From Campylobacteraceae bacterium (lineage in GTDB: Bacteria > Campylobacterota > Campylobacteria > Campylobacterales > Sulfurovaceae): DNA of 14,633 nucleotides. Below the pieces are notes generated by a model. It was given only the letters and a program-made list of their open reading frames with translations. It ran no database searches and was not told the DNA's origin. Below are positions 1 through 7,405 of the stretch, piece after piece. Position 1 is the first letter of the stretch; every line of letters starts with the position of its first letter. A program made the translations under genes and the position numbers. Location of the stretch: assembly GCA_026982175.1 (NCBI GenBank), contig JALSHP010000250.1, forward strand, positions 1 through 14,633, in the 5' to 3' direction.

Positions 1-34
1 TCATTGAACTCTATTCAAAAAGTGTTCTTTTAAT

Positions 35-122
35 TGAGAGGTGTCCGAGTGGTCGAAGGTGCAGACCTGGAACGTCTGTGTGGGGTAACTCACCGAGGGT
101 TCGAATCCCTTCCTCTCAGCCA
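35..122 (+). tRNA. tRNA-Ser (anticodon GGA), CCA encoded
   Basis: The 5' acceptor strand TGAGAGG (35-41) pairs with CCTCTCA (112-118), followed by discriminator G119 and an encoded CCA (120-122). The anticodon stem CAGAC/GTCTG encloses the loop CTGGAAC, giving anticodon GGA, which reads UCC serine codons. A long variable arm and the T-loop GGTTCGAATCC are present, as expected of a class II serine tRNA. It is the only plus-strand gene in the window. Serine tRNA 3' ends are common integration sites for genomic islands, and the accessory genes start just beyond this one. Confidence 0.97.
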
Positions 123-291
123 TAAAATTTACAAACCCTACATATGATCCTAAATAACGATATATAATAGCTACTTTAAGGTTTCTGATTGAATGCAAAG
201 TGATACCTATGTGATACCTTGCACCCAAAAATTTACCAAAGTGACATATTCTGAGTACATGATATCTATTTTAGAAAGATAATTAACCCTC
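123..291. other. tRNA-flanking spacer, no gene
   Basis: This stretch between the tRNA and the stop codon of the 154-residue gene contains no credible coding region. It holds the 11-bp direct repeats described separately and a short TTAAC/GTTAA inverted repeat (283-299) overlapping the stop codon of the next gene. That inverted repeat is too short to be called a terminator with confidence. No second copy of the tRNA 3' end was found here or elsewhere in the window. Confidence 0.5.
200..221. repeat. Two tandem 11-bp direct repeats beside tRNA-Ser
   Basis: GTGATACCTAT (200-210) is followed directly by GTGATACCTTG (211-221), identical at the first nine bases. A weaker third match, GTGACATATT, begins near 241. 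The repeats lie between the tRNA 3' end and a gene for an excisionase-like DNA-binding protein. In integrated elements, short direct repeats in this position can be arm-type or excisionase binding sites. That role is inference. Confidence 0.5.
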
Positions 292-756
292 CTAGTTAAA
301 TGCAGAGGTTTTTACATAATCAAGCTGTAAAATGCTATTAACTACATCTTCAACTTTAAAACTATAGTGTCCACCATCTACATATTGTATACCTTGGAGG
401 AGAAACCCTTTGCCTTTATGCTGATCAAATGTTGTCCTGCACATACCAAAAACATTAGCCACTTGTTTTGTACTTAATGTTGAACCATACCTATCAATAA
501 GAAGCATACTCAACATTTGTTTTATTTCGAATTTTTTTAATTCTGAAATTTGAAGACGAAAACATATGATATGATCTATTCTATATTTTTTTTGCGTATT
601 TAACTCAACATATATAACACCATTGCCTTGAGCTACACGTGCATCCATCCAATATTTTGAATACTCTAATACTTTTGCACTTTCTTTTGTTTTAAGCAAA
701 ATTTTGCCACCGTTAGTCCTGAATAGTTCTTCTATTTCTTTTTCAATGTTTTGCAT
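292..756 (-). CDS. Small protein with two excisionase-like HTH segments
   Basis: This 154-residue protein is of a family I do not recognise by name. Two segments each read like an excisionase/MerR-type (HTH_17-like) helix-turn-helix. Residues about 20-65 have the pattern LKTKESAKVLEYSKYWMDA, then a turn and a YRIDHI strand. Residues about 94-143 contain LSTKQVANVFGMCRTTFDQH followed by YSFKVEDVVNSIL. No catalytic motif, signal peptide or membrane segment is visible. The ATG at 756 is preceded by AAGGGA about seven bases upstream, which supports this start. The gene stands alone between tRNA-Ser and a gene-poor stretch, a usual place for the regulator or directionality factor of an integrated element, but no integrase lies beside it. 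It could equally be a transcriptional regulator of its own promoter, where two palindromes lie. Confidence 0.75.
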   Translation of the reverse strand: MQNIEKEIEELFRTNGGKILLKTKESAKVLEYSKYWMDARVAQGNGVIYVELNTQKKYRIDHIICFRLQISELKKFEIKQMLSMLLIDRYGSTLSTKQVANVFGMCRTTFDQHKGKGFLLQGIQYVDGGHYSFKVEDVVNSILQLDYVKTSAFN

Positions 757-797
757 TTATTATTTCCCTTTTTAGGATAAAAAAGGCGCGATTGTTG

Positions 798-822
798 TGG
801 TTGCAACCAGAACCATAATGGT
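798..822. promoter_or_regulatory. Adjacent palindromes upstream of the two-HTH gene
   Basis: TGGTTGCAACCA (798-809) is a perfect 12-bp palindrome, and ACCATAATGGT (812-822) is an 11-bp palindrome with a central A. Both lie 40-65 bases upstream of the ATG at 756, where operators usually occur. A TATCCT-like element between them and the ribosome site could be the -10. The obvious candidate ligand is the two-HTH protein itself (autoregulation). Only the symmetry and position support this. Confidence 0.4.
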
Positions 823-1115
823 AAACAGGCTTTAAAATCCAAAAATGGCAAAAACAATCATTATTATGTTTTTAAACAGCAATAAATGTACTAATTTATC
901 TATAAGAGTTATCCAAAATCGTAAAAGTACAATAATAAGTGATGGAATATATTGTGGAGAATATTGAATTTTAAAATTCAAATTTAATTAATGAGGGTTT
1001 TTCCAAATATACGTATATATTGCGCAAGCATAAATATGCATACATACGTGGATGAGGAGCGTTAAACACAGATGTGCTACGTATTGTTTTACCTCTCTTT
1101 TTCAAGATTGGTTAA

Positions 1116-1137
1116 CTCCCCACTGAGCGTGGTGGAG
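1116..1137. other. G+C-rich hairpin in the gene-poor region
   Basis: CTCCCCAC (1116-1123) can pair with GTGG-T-GGAG (1129-1137) as an eight-base-pair stem with one bulged T and the loop TGAGC. Its G+C content stands out from the A+T-rich surroundings. No T-run follows on either strand, so it is not a standard intrinsic terminator. It might be part of a small structured RNA or a protein-binding cruciform. Confidence 0.35.
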
Positions 1138-1277
1138 GATTTGCAAGTCTTTAAAAACCGACAGGAGATATTGACTATTAAAAGCCCGCACACACAGTGC
1201 GATATATGTATTATTATATCGTAATATCCATTAAACTATCATAATTATCATTTAAATTTTGGAATATTAAGACTATC

Positions 1278-1349
1278 TCTCTCCCCTCGAAAAGCCCTAT
1301 CCAAAAGCGAAGTTTTCAGATTTTAGAGGCTCTGTATTTTCTCTTTTTT
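1278..1349 (-). pseudogene. Decayed hsdS 3'-end fragment
   Basis: Translated on the minus strand, this stretch reads KKEKIQSL, a TAA stop, then NLKTSLLDRAFRGER. The intact HsdS nearby ends QTQKMQSL K DLKASILDRAFRGEM, so the stop replaces a lysine codon and the family's C-terminal signature is otherwise kept. Aligning bases 1281-1343 with 4689-4751 gives about 50 identities in 63 by hand count, without gaps. The fragment has no start, a stop codon just upstream in frame and no normal terminal stop, so it is a remnant. It lies directly beyond the STAND ATPase gene, which is thereby bracketed by two hsdS tails in the same orientation. Confidence 0.85.
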
Positions 1350-1433
1350 CTAGTTTAAATTATTCTATAAAACCCACTTAGAACAACTGTTTTGCTAAAA
1401 CAAATTGACACTATAAATCAGCCTCATACGAAG
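1344..1433. other. Spacer downstream of the STAND gene with small hairpin
   Basis: There is no gene here. TGTTTT-GCT-AAAACA (1388-1402) forms a six-base-pair A+T-rich hairpin just beyond the STAND stop codon. It could weakly end transcription of the hsdMS-STAND unit, but the T-run after it on the minus strand is interrupted. The stretch separates the STAND stop from the hsdS relic. Confidence 0.3.
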
Positions 1434-4400
1434 TTAAGTTAATCTAAGACAATCTTCTCTGAGTTGCTTTACATTTTCCAGATAAAAATAAAAATTTTTA
1501 TCTTTATCTTCAACATAATCATAGCTCTCAATAGACATATTAAAATATTTAACTGCTTCCACTTTGTTACCATCTTGACTCATATATCGCGCGATACCTT
1601 TAAATTTATATGCTCGTGCAAGAGATGTATAAAAAATATCTTTAATGCCACTATCTATATTTTCCTGTATCTTATCTACTATATTCAGTAGTATCGCTAG
1701 TCCATTATCCGCATATTTATCAACATCCGTGATAAGTGAATCATATAAAATAGGTTCTATAGTATTTTGAGTCTCAATTTCTTTCGTAATCATTGTATTA
1801 CAATGTGCTGCAGAATCTACATTTGCCTTACCGAGAAAAGTATCTACAAATACTATATCATAGCTTGGAAATTTATTTTTTAGTACTATGAGTTCTTGGA
1901 TTATTTTTTCACTATTGGAGCTGTGTTCATTTTCAATTTTGATAGACTCCATCCTAGTCTTAATCTTAAAAAAACTATTTATTAAGTAATGTAAACGTGG
2001 GTTAAACATCCCAAAAGAATCACTTTTCATTTTATTTAATAGATCTAAACCCTTATCTAATTCAATTAATAACGATGTATCCTCACCTAGTGATAATCTT
2101 ACTTCTATCATTAAAAAATATGCATTTGCTAATATCTCATTGATAACAAACATAGAAAAATTAGAAATATTTTCTCCGACTTTAATGGCTATCTCAATAT
2201 TCTCTTTTGCCTCACTATAATCTCCTTCTAACAATAAATATTGACCTCGATATGTATATGCTTTCATAAGATTTAATGTCATTGTTTGTGCAAACATGTT
2301 TCCTAATTCATCTTTTAACGCATTAAGCCTATCGATACATGAAGTAAAATTCAAATATGCCAAATATTTATCTTTATCCATAGTTGTTGCTTTTAAAAAT
2401 ATAACCCCTATATTTAACTCTGCATTAGCCATAAAATTCTGCAATATATACAAATCTCCAACATTTAATAAATCAAGATTCAGATTATTAAAAATAGAAG
2501 TTTGCATTTTATAAAAGGTTAATGCTTCATTATAATTCTCTTGCTTCTCATAGGCTAACCCAACATTCCCAAATCTATTAGCTAATTGTATATCAAGAGT
2601 TACTCGATATCGTTCTTCACTTCTATTAATGTTGTTTTGTAAAAGTGATATAGACTTTTCATAATTAACTATTGAAGCTTCACAATGAACATTCAAATAA
2701 ATAGTTCCCAATAAATCATAATAGTCTGAAAGATCTATATAATAATATAATTCTAAATCTATTGCCGCATCAAAAACAAAATCTTTAATCAAATTAATAG
2801 CCTTTGTAACATTAAATTGTACATCTTCTAAATCATTTCCGACACCTCTATGAAACTGTGCTGAAGCTTTTATATACAAATATTGAGATATATTATGTAA
2901 TTCTTCTATATCTGTAGATTTGGTATCTATTTGAGATATAAGTAAGTCAGACAAAGCTATTGTGCTTTCAAAATAAGAGTTCCATTCAAGTGTCTCTGCT
3001 GTAGCTTTTAATATCTTTTTATTTAGATAACTCGTGGTGTCAAGGTTTACAAGCTCCATCGTTAATAAATCAAGTTTTGCAAACTGTCTTGTATTCATGT
3101 AGTTCAGAAGCAACTCAACTAAAATTAAAGAGTACTTATCATCTTCTTTTTCTGTAAGAGATTTAAATAGCAACAAAAAAGTTTCTACACTGACAGGATA
3201 TTGTTCATACTTTTTATGATCAAACCAATCATTCATTATAGTAAGGAAATGATCTGTAAATATATCAAATTTTCTTGACTTTAATTTTTTGAATGCAACT
3301 TCAAATAATGCACGATTAGGGAATGCACTTATATTTTCCAAAGTACTTTCAATAGCGTTATATTGTATTTTTGCTTTACTTATTTCTTCTGGGACATCTA
3401 TAAAATTATCAATTCTATTCCCAACTTCTTTCGTTAAAAGTTCAAAAAATTCTTCTCCTTGAAAACTACTCCACATAAGAATTTTACGAATAGGTTCATC
3501 ATAGTGATTAAATCTTTTCTGAATAAGTGCTACATGATCTAACTCTGTAATAATATTTTCTAACTCTTCTTCACCATATTTATTTAACTGTTTTGTATTA
3601 TTGTCTTCAACAAATAAATCTTTATTCTCATCAGCACAAAAATAAAAAATCAAATCATACAAATAGCCGAAATTTCCAGAAGTCTTATGAATAATTTTTT
3701 CTTTTTGTAAGTTAGTAAGACCTGGTAAACAAGCATTTAAAATTTTATTTACATCACTATGGTCAGTTATTGGTTTGATTATATATGGATCAATTTTATT
3801 TTTATGACATAAATTTGAAAATGTACTCTCTTTATTTTTATTACTATACCATTCAGCAGACCAATGTGTTGCGATGATATAAAGAGGTAAATTATTTTCT
3901 AAAGCAACTCTATATAGTTTCTCTAAAAACATAACACTATCACTATCAATCCATTGTGCATCATCGACAACCAAAATCAACGGAACATTTAAATCATTCA
4001 GTATTATCTTTTCAAAAAAATCCTGAACAATTTCAGTAAACTCTTTTTGTTCATTATCCTTATATTCAGATATATGATTAAAACTAGATTTATTATTAAT
4101 ACTTTTAGCAGTATCCACTACTGCTTTGGAATCTTGTATCGTGCCATAAATTCCTACTCCGGTTGTAATAACTCCACCTGTAGTAAACAAGTCAACTAAA
4201 GCTGCGATTACCTTAATACTATTTTCTGCAAAGGACCACTCTTCTTCATGCTCATTAGACTTCTCTTGCATCAGCTTTACATGTGGTGTAAGGTGGTGTA
4301 AGGACTTTATAAGCACACAAGAAGTTTCCTCGCTAGCATTTCTTTGACTAGGCTGTATTCCTCTCATCGCCCACCAAAACCAAGGCATATTATTTTGCAT

Positions 4401-4661
4401 ATTTCGTGTATTATAAAATTCAGGATTTAAAGATAATGATTTACCTGCTTGTAGCATATCGGGCCAATATTTACTGGAAGCACTTTCATTCATCTCAGTT
4501 GCAATACTCTGGTAAAACTGTTGAATTAAACGTGTCTTACCCAATCCCGTCTCTCCCATGAGAACGCTAATGGTAGGATTACCATTTTTTACATTTTCAA
4601 AACCTTCTAAGAGGTATTCCAGTTCTTTTTCTCTACCAACAAATAATTCATTACATTTCAT
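1434..4661 (-). CDS. STAND/AAA ATPase with C-terminal TPR-like repeats, candidate defence protein
   Basis: This 1075-residue protein begins almost directly with an AAA_16-like motor: FVGREKEL (7-14), Walker A GETGLGKT (36-43), Walker B LILVVDDAQWID (228-239) and a sensor-like YIIATHW (261-267). The gap between Walker A and B, about 190 residues, is longer than usual. It contains WFWWAMR (94-100) and a hydrophobic, glycine-rich stretch at about 151-175 that could be a buried or membrane-active helix. The remainder is alpha-helical with TPR-like units, for example near 695-725 (YNEALTFYKMQ), 800-830 (YSEAKENIEIAI) and 1025-1050 (EAVKYFNMSI). STAND proteins use such repeats to sense a ligand and the ATPase to oligomerise. 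Several families are anti-phage. No TIR, nuclease or other effector domain is visible at the N-terminus. The gene follows hsdS by 21 bp and looks A+T-richer than hsdM. The defence role is inferred from architecture and context. Confidence 0.85.
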   Translation of the reverse strand: MKCNELFVGREKELEYLLEGFENVKNGNPTISVLMGETGLGKTRLIQQFYQSIATEMNESASSKYWPDMLQAGKSLSLNPEFYNTRNMQNNMPWFWWAMRGIQPSQRNASEETSCVLIKSLHHLTPHVKLMQEKSNEHEEEWSFAENSIKVIAALVDLFTTGGVITTGVGIYGTIQDSKAVVDTAKSINNKSSFNHISEYKDNEQKEFTEIVQDFFEKIILNDLNVPLILVVDDAQWIDSDSVMFLEKLYRVALENNLPLYIIATHWSAEWYSNKNKESTFSNLCHKNKIDPYIIKPITDHSDVNKILNACLPGLTNLQKEKIIHKTSGNFGYLYDLIFYFCADENKDLFVEDNNTKQLNKYGEEELENIITELDHVALIQKRFNHYDEPIRKILMWSSFQGEEFFELLTKEVGNRIDNFIDVPEEISKAKIQYNAIESTLENISAFPNRALFEVAFKKLKSRKFDIFTDHFLTIMNDWFDHKKYEQYPVSVETFLLLFKSLTEKEDDKYSLILVELLLNYMNTRQFAKLDLLTMELVNLDTTSYLNKKILKATAETLEWNSYFESTIALSDLLISQIDTKSTDIEELHNISQYLYIKASAQFHRGVGNDLEDVQFNVTKAINLIKDFVFDAAIDLELYYYIDLSDYYDLLGTIYLNVHCEASIVNYEKSISLLQNNINRSEERYRVTLDIQLANRFGNVGLAYEKQENYNEALTFYKMQTSIFNNLNLDLLNVGDLYILQNFMANAELNIGVIFLKATTMDKDKYLAYLNFTSCIDRLNALKDELGNMFAQTMTLNLMKAYTYRGQYLLLEGDYSEAKENIEIAIKVGENISNFSMFVINEILANAYFLMIEVRLSLGEDTSLLIELDKGLDLLNKMKSDSFGMFNPRLHYLINSFFKIKTRMESIKIENEHSSNSEKIIQELIVLKNKFPSYDIVFVDTFLGKANVDSAAHCNTMITKEIETQNTIEPILYDSLITDVDKYADNGLAILLNIVDKIQENIDSGIKDIFYTSLARAYKFKGIARYMSQDGNKVEAVKYFNMSIESYDYVEDKDKNFYFYLENVKQLREDCLRLT

Positions 4662-4665
4662 AATC

Positions 4666-4674
4666 TCTCCTCCT
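4666..4674 (-). promoter_or_regulatory. Strong ribosome binding site of the STAND gene
   Basis: On the minus strand AGGAGGAGA lies about four to seven bases before the ATG at 4661. This is the strongest Shine-Dalgarno match in the window. It fixes the start and suggests efficient translation even though the gene is last in its unit. Confidence 0.8.
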
Positions 4675-4682
4675 ATAATCCA

Positions 4683-5891
4683 TCACATTTCCCCTCTAAA
4701 AGCCCTATCTAAAATAGAAGCTTTCAAATCTTTCAGGCTCTGCATCTTCTGTGTTTGTAGGGCTTTGACCTGTTCTGTTTTGTCAGAGAGTTTGTCTAGG
4801 TAGGTGACTGTTTTTTGTTGGGTTTTTAGGGGGATAAAAGGCACTTCAAAGCTTTCGAGCATACTTTTTGTTATTGCTTCACGTGTAGCTCCACCTGATG
4901 AGCTAAATAATAAATCAGCCTTTACTGATGGGCTAATCAAATAATAATGCAAGAACTTAGGAAGCATATCTTCTTTTAGCCGAATTATAGAAACGTGCTG
5001 ATTTACTCTTGCAGGTAAGTAAACTTTATCTACGATACAACAACGAGCAACAGATGCTCCTGTAATATTTAACAGAACATCATTTTCTTCTACAGTGACA
5101 TTATTAAGCTTTTTTGCTTGTTCATTATCTATAAAAGCCAAACCTTTTGTTCTAAAACCTGCATCATGAACATTCATACTTCTTATAAGGCTTATACCTT
5201 CTGTTTTGTACGATTTTTGTCCACCTCTAGGAGTTGAACCACTTCCAATTTTTGAGGTAATATCTTTTAATGGAACCAATTTAATTTTATCCAACTCCCC
5301 AAACACCTCATTCAAAACACTCCCCATAAAAGCATCCGCTTCATCGATGTTCTGTTGATGTAGGGTGATGGCTTGGTCTATCTTCTCAAAGAGTGCATCA
5401 AGCTTGGCTACGATGCGTTTTTGCTCCTGGAGAGGTGGGAGGGGGATTTTCACTTCATTTTTTAAATACTTAGTGGTAATTCTTGGCATTCTTGCACCAC
5501 TAATATTTTTCATGGCATTGTTTATAAAATAATTTGTTCTAAGATAATGAGATAAAAAGTCTGAATTTAATACATTCTCTATCGGCATAAATGGTAAAAT
5601 TTCAGTAGTAGCGATACCATCGAATTCTGCTGTCCATACTTTATTAAGATATGGTCGTAATTTACCATATAAGACCATACCCTTTTCAAAAATAACTTTA
5701 TTACTTTTTATCTCTTCTCCATTAGATAAAGTAAAATCAATTAATTTCCCTGTATTAGATTCTATATGTTCAAGACCAATGCAATGATAATCTTTTTTAT
5801 CCGTAATAGTCACTGTTTTATTCGCGATAGTCGCAGTTTCTACTAACTTCTTCCACTCCCACCCCTCAGGAAGTTCATACAACTCACTCAT
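4683..5891 (-). CDS. hsdS: Type I restriction-modification specificity subunit HsdS
   Basis: HsdS chooses the DNA target of the type I complex and docks HsdM and HsdR. The 402 residues show the usual two-half layout. The first target-recognition domain spans about 1-150 (starting LPEGWEWKKL), the first conserved helix about 150-200 (LPPLQEQKRIVAKLDALFEK), the second recognition domain about 203-350 (VPLKDITSKIGSGSTPRGG) and the second conserved helix about 350-402, ending ASILDRAFRGEM. The length is normal and both recognition domains look intact, so it should specify a bipartite site whose sequence cannot be read from here. The ATG at 5891 overlaps the end of hsdM by eight bases, the usual coupling. 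The 3' end has a decayed second copy at 1278-1349, which points to recombination at this gene. Confidence 0.96.
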   Translation of the reverse strand: MSELYELPEGWEWKKLVETATIANKTVTITDKKDYHCIGLEHIESNTGKLIDFTLSNGEEIKSNKVIFEKGMVLYGKLRPYLNKVWTAEFDGIATTEILPFMPIENVLNSDFLSHYLRTNYFINNAMKNISGARMPRITTKYLKNEVKIPLPPLQEQKRIVAKLDALFEKIDQAITLHQQNIDEADAFMGSVLNEVFGELDKIKLVPLKDITSKIGSGSTPRGGQKSYKTEGISLIRSMNVHDAGFRTKGLAFIDNEQAKKLNNVTVEENDVLLNITGASVARCCIVDKVYLPARVNQHVSIIRLKEDMLPKFLHYYLISPSVKADLLFSSSGGATREAITKSMLESFEVPFIPLKTQQKTVTYLDKLSDKTEQVKALQTQKMQSLKDLKASILDRAFRGEM

Positions 5892-7386
5892 CTATCTTTT
5901 TCTCTCGTAACACAGCTTCTATCTCGTCCATCAGCACATCTATCTGGGCATGGTTTACTTTGATGCTTTCCACTAATGCTAGCGGTGCTTTATGCTCCAC
6001 TACCTCCACAGAGTTCGGGTTCTTTGCAGAGATGTCGTAGTCTACTATGTCATTGACATGGACTATCCACGAGTTGTCGGTAAGCTTTCGCTCTTTCCAA
6101 GACTCCAAGAACTCTGCAAAATGCTCATTTTGAATAGGTCTGTTTTTGGTCAACTTCTTCTCAGGGTTAACTTCGTAGTAGTAGATCTCAGAGGTACTCC
6201 CCTTGCGGTCAAAAAACACCACATTGGTCTTGACCCCGGAGTACGGGAGAAATGTCCCCGCAGGCAGACTGAGAATAGTATGCACATTGAAACGTTCCAA
6301 CAGCTCTTTTTTCACGGCTTGAAATGCTTTGTTCGTCTGAAACAACACACCCTCAGGGATGACCACACCACACCTACCCTCTAACTTGAGGTGATTCATC
6401 ATGTGTTGGAGAAACAGAAGCTCTGTAGCGTTAGACTTTATAGGGAAGTTTTGCTGTATCTGCTCTTTCTCTTTCCCTCCAAAAGGCGGATTGGCAAGTA
6501 TGCAGTCATAACGGTCTTTCTCCTCTAGCCCTCGTATGTCTTTGGTGAGAGTATTGGTCTTAGCGATGTTTGGAGACTCTACACCATGCAGTATCATATT
6601 CATCACACCCATCACATAACTCAGCGGTGTCTTTTCGTTACCAGAAAAAGTCTCTTCGTTTAGGAACTTCAATTCAGAGGTAGAAAGTTCTCTTTGTTTG
6701 TTGGCTTCTATGTCAGTGTAGCGTATATGGTTATACGCCTCTATGAGAAACCCACACGACCCCACAGCAGGGTCATAGATGCTTTCTCCTATGCTAGGGT
6801 TCACCACATCGACGATGGTCTTGATGAGTGGTCTAGGGGTATAAAACTCCCCAGAGTTACCCCCATCACTCCCCATGTCTTTGAGCAGTTTTTCGTAGAT
6901 GAGTGAGAGCTGAAACAAGTCAGACTGAGAGTGAAAGTCCATCGCATCGATGATGTCTAGCACTTCTCTAAGCGTATGCCCATTGGCTATACGGTTGTCG
7001 ATGAACTCAAAGATAGCCCCTATCTTATACTTCACCGACTTCACATCTGCGGTAATAGACTTAAACCCTTTGAGATACGGAAACAACTCCCCATTCACAA
7101 AGTCCAGTAAGTCATCCCCACTCAGAGCATTCATCAGGTCAAGCTTACCCTTGTCTTTCCCATCTTTGACTTTCGGACAAGCCCAAACATCCCAACGATA
7201 CTTCTCATCTATGATGTAGCTGTACGACTTACCATCAAGCTCAGCTTCTTCTGCCTTGTTTATCTCTAGGTCATTGATGAACTTGAGGAATAGTATCCAT
7301 GAGATTTGCTCTGTGTACATCATCGCACCGCTTATACCATCGTCACGGCGTAAGATGTCGGTTATTCTGTTGATTTTGCTTTCCAA
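5884..7386 (-). CDS. hsdM: Type I restriction-modification methyltransferase HsdM
   Basis: HsdM transfers a methyl group from S-adenosylmethionine to adenine N6 within the site chosen by HsdS. It forms the host-protecting M2S enzyme. In the 500 residues the HsdM N-terminal helical domain covers about 5-140 (DILRRDDGISGAMMYTEQIS). It is followed by FYTPRPL (181-187), the cofactor-binding motif I DPAVGSCGF (205-213) and catalytic motif IV NPPFGG (299-304). All are intact. The start is TTG at 7386, since the first in-frame ATG would remove conserved N-terminal sequence; AAAGGC lies just upstream. The unusual start and modest ribosome site may limit expression. The gene is separated from hsdR by five other genes and the palindrome array, and a promoter-like pair occurs in the array unit nearest its start. 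Confidence 0.96.
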   Translation of the reverse strand: MESKINRITDILRRDDGISGAMMYTEQISWILFLKFINDLEINKAEEAELDGKSYSYIIDEKYRWDVWACPKVKDGKDKGKLDLMNALSGDDLLDFVNGELFPYLKGFKSITADVKSVKYKIGAIFEFIDNRIANGHTLREVLDIIDAMDFHSQSDLFQLSLIYEKLLKDMGSDGGNSGEFYTPRPLIKTIVDVVNPSIGESIYDPAVGSCGFLIEAYNHIRYTDIEANKQRELSTSELKFLNEETFSGNEKTPLSYVMGVMNMILHGVESPNIAKTNTLTKDIRGLEEKDRYDCILANPPFGGKEKEQIQQNFPIKSNATELLFLQHMMNHLKLEGRCGVVIPEGVLFQTNKAFQAVKKELLERFNVHTILSLPAGTFLPYSGVKTNVVFFDRKGSTSEIYYYEVNPEKKLTKNRPIQNEHFAEFLESWKERKLTDNSWIVHVNDIVDYDISAKNPNSVEVVEHKAPLALVESIKVNHAQIDVLMDEIEAVLREKKIDE

Positions 7387-7405
7387 TGTTTGCCTTTTTA
7401 TTTTT

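Larger units (their letters stand above)
757..1277. other. Gene-poor 0.5-kb spacer
   Basis: No open reading frame here has a plausible start, ribosome site or recognisable product on either strand. The stretch is A+T-rich and contains two short palindromes near the start of the 154-residue gene, a G+C-rich hairpin at 1116-1137, and a CGCAC-ACACA-GTGCG hairpin near 1187-1201. It ends in a decayed hsdS tail. It may be remnant DNA from an integration event. A small RNA cannot be excluded, but there is no clear promoter and terminator pair. Confidence 0.5.

Noticed and set aside
1..228. 75-residue minus-strand reading frame across the tRNA
   Set aside because: It runs antisense through the tRNA-Ser gene (the MAERKGFEPS-type peptide is a common false call over tRNA genes), and it has no ribosome site or family match I recognise.
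1464..1691. Plus-strand 75-residue reading frame opposite the STAND gene
   Set aside because: It is low-complexity Ile/Phe-rich sequence produced by the A+T-rich antisense strand, with no supporting start signal.
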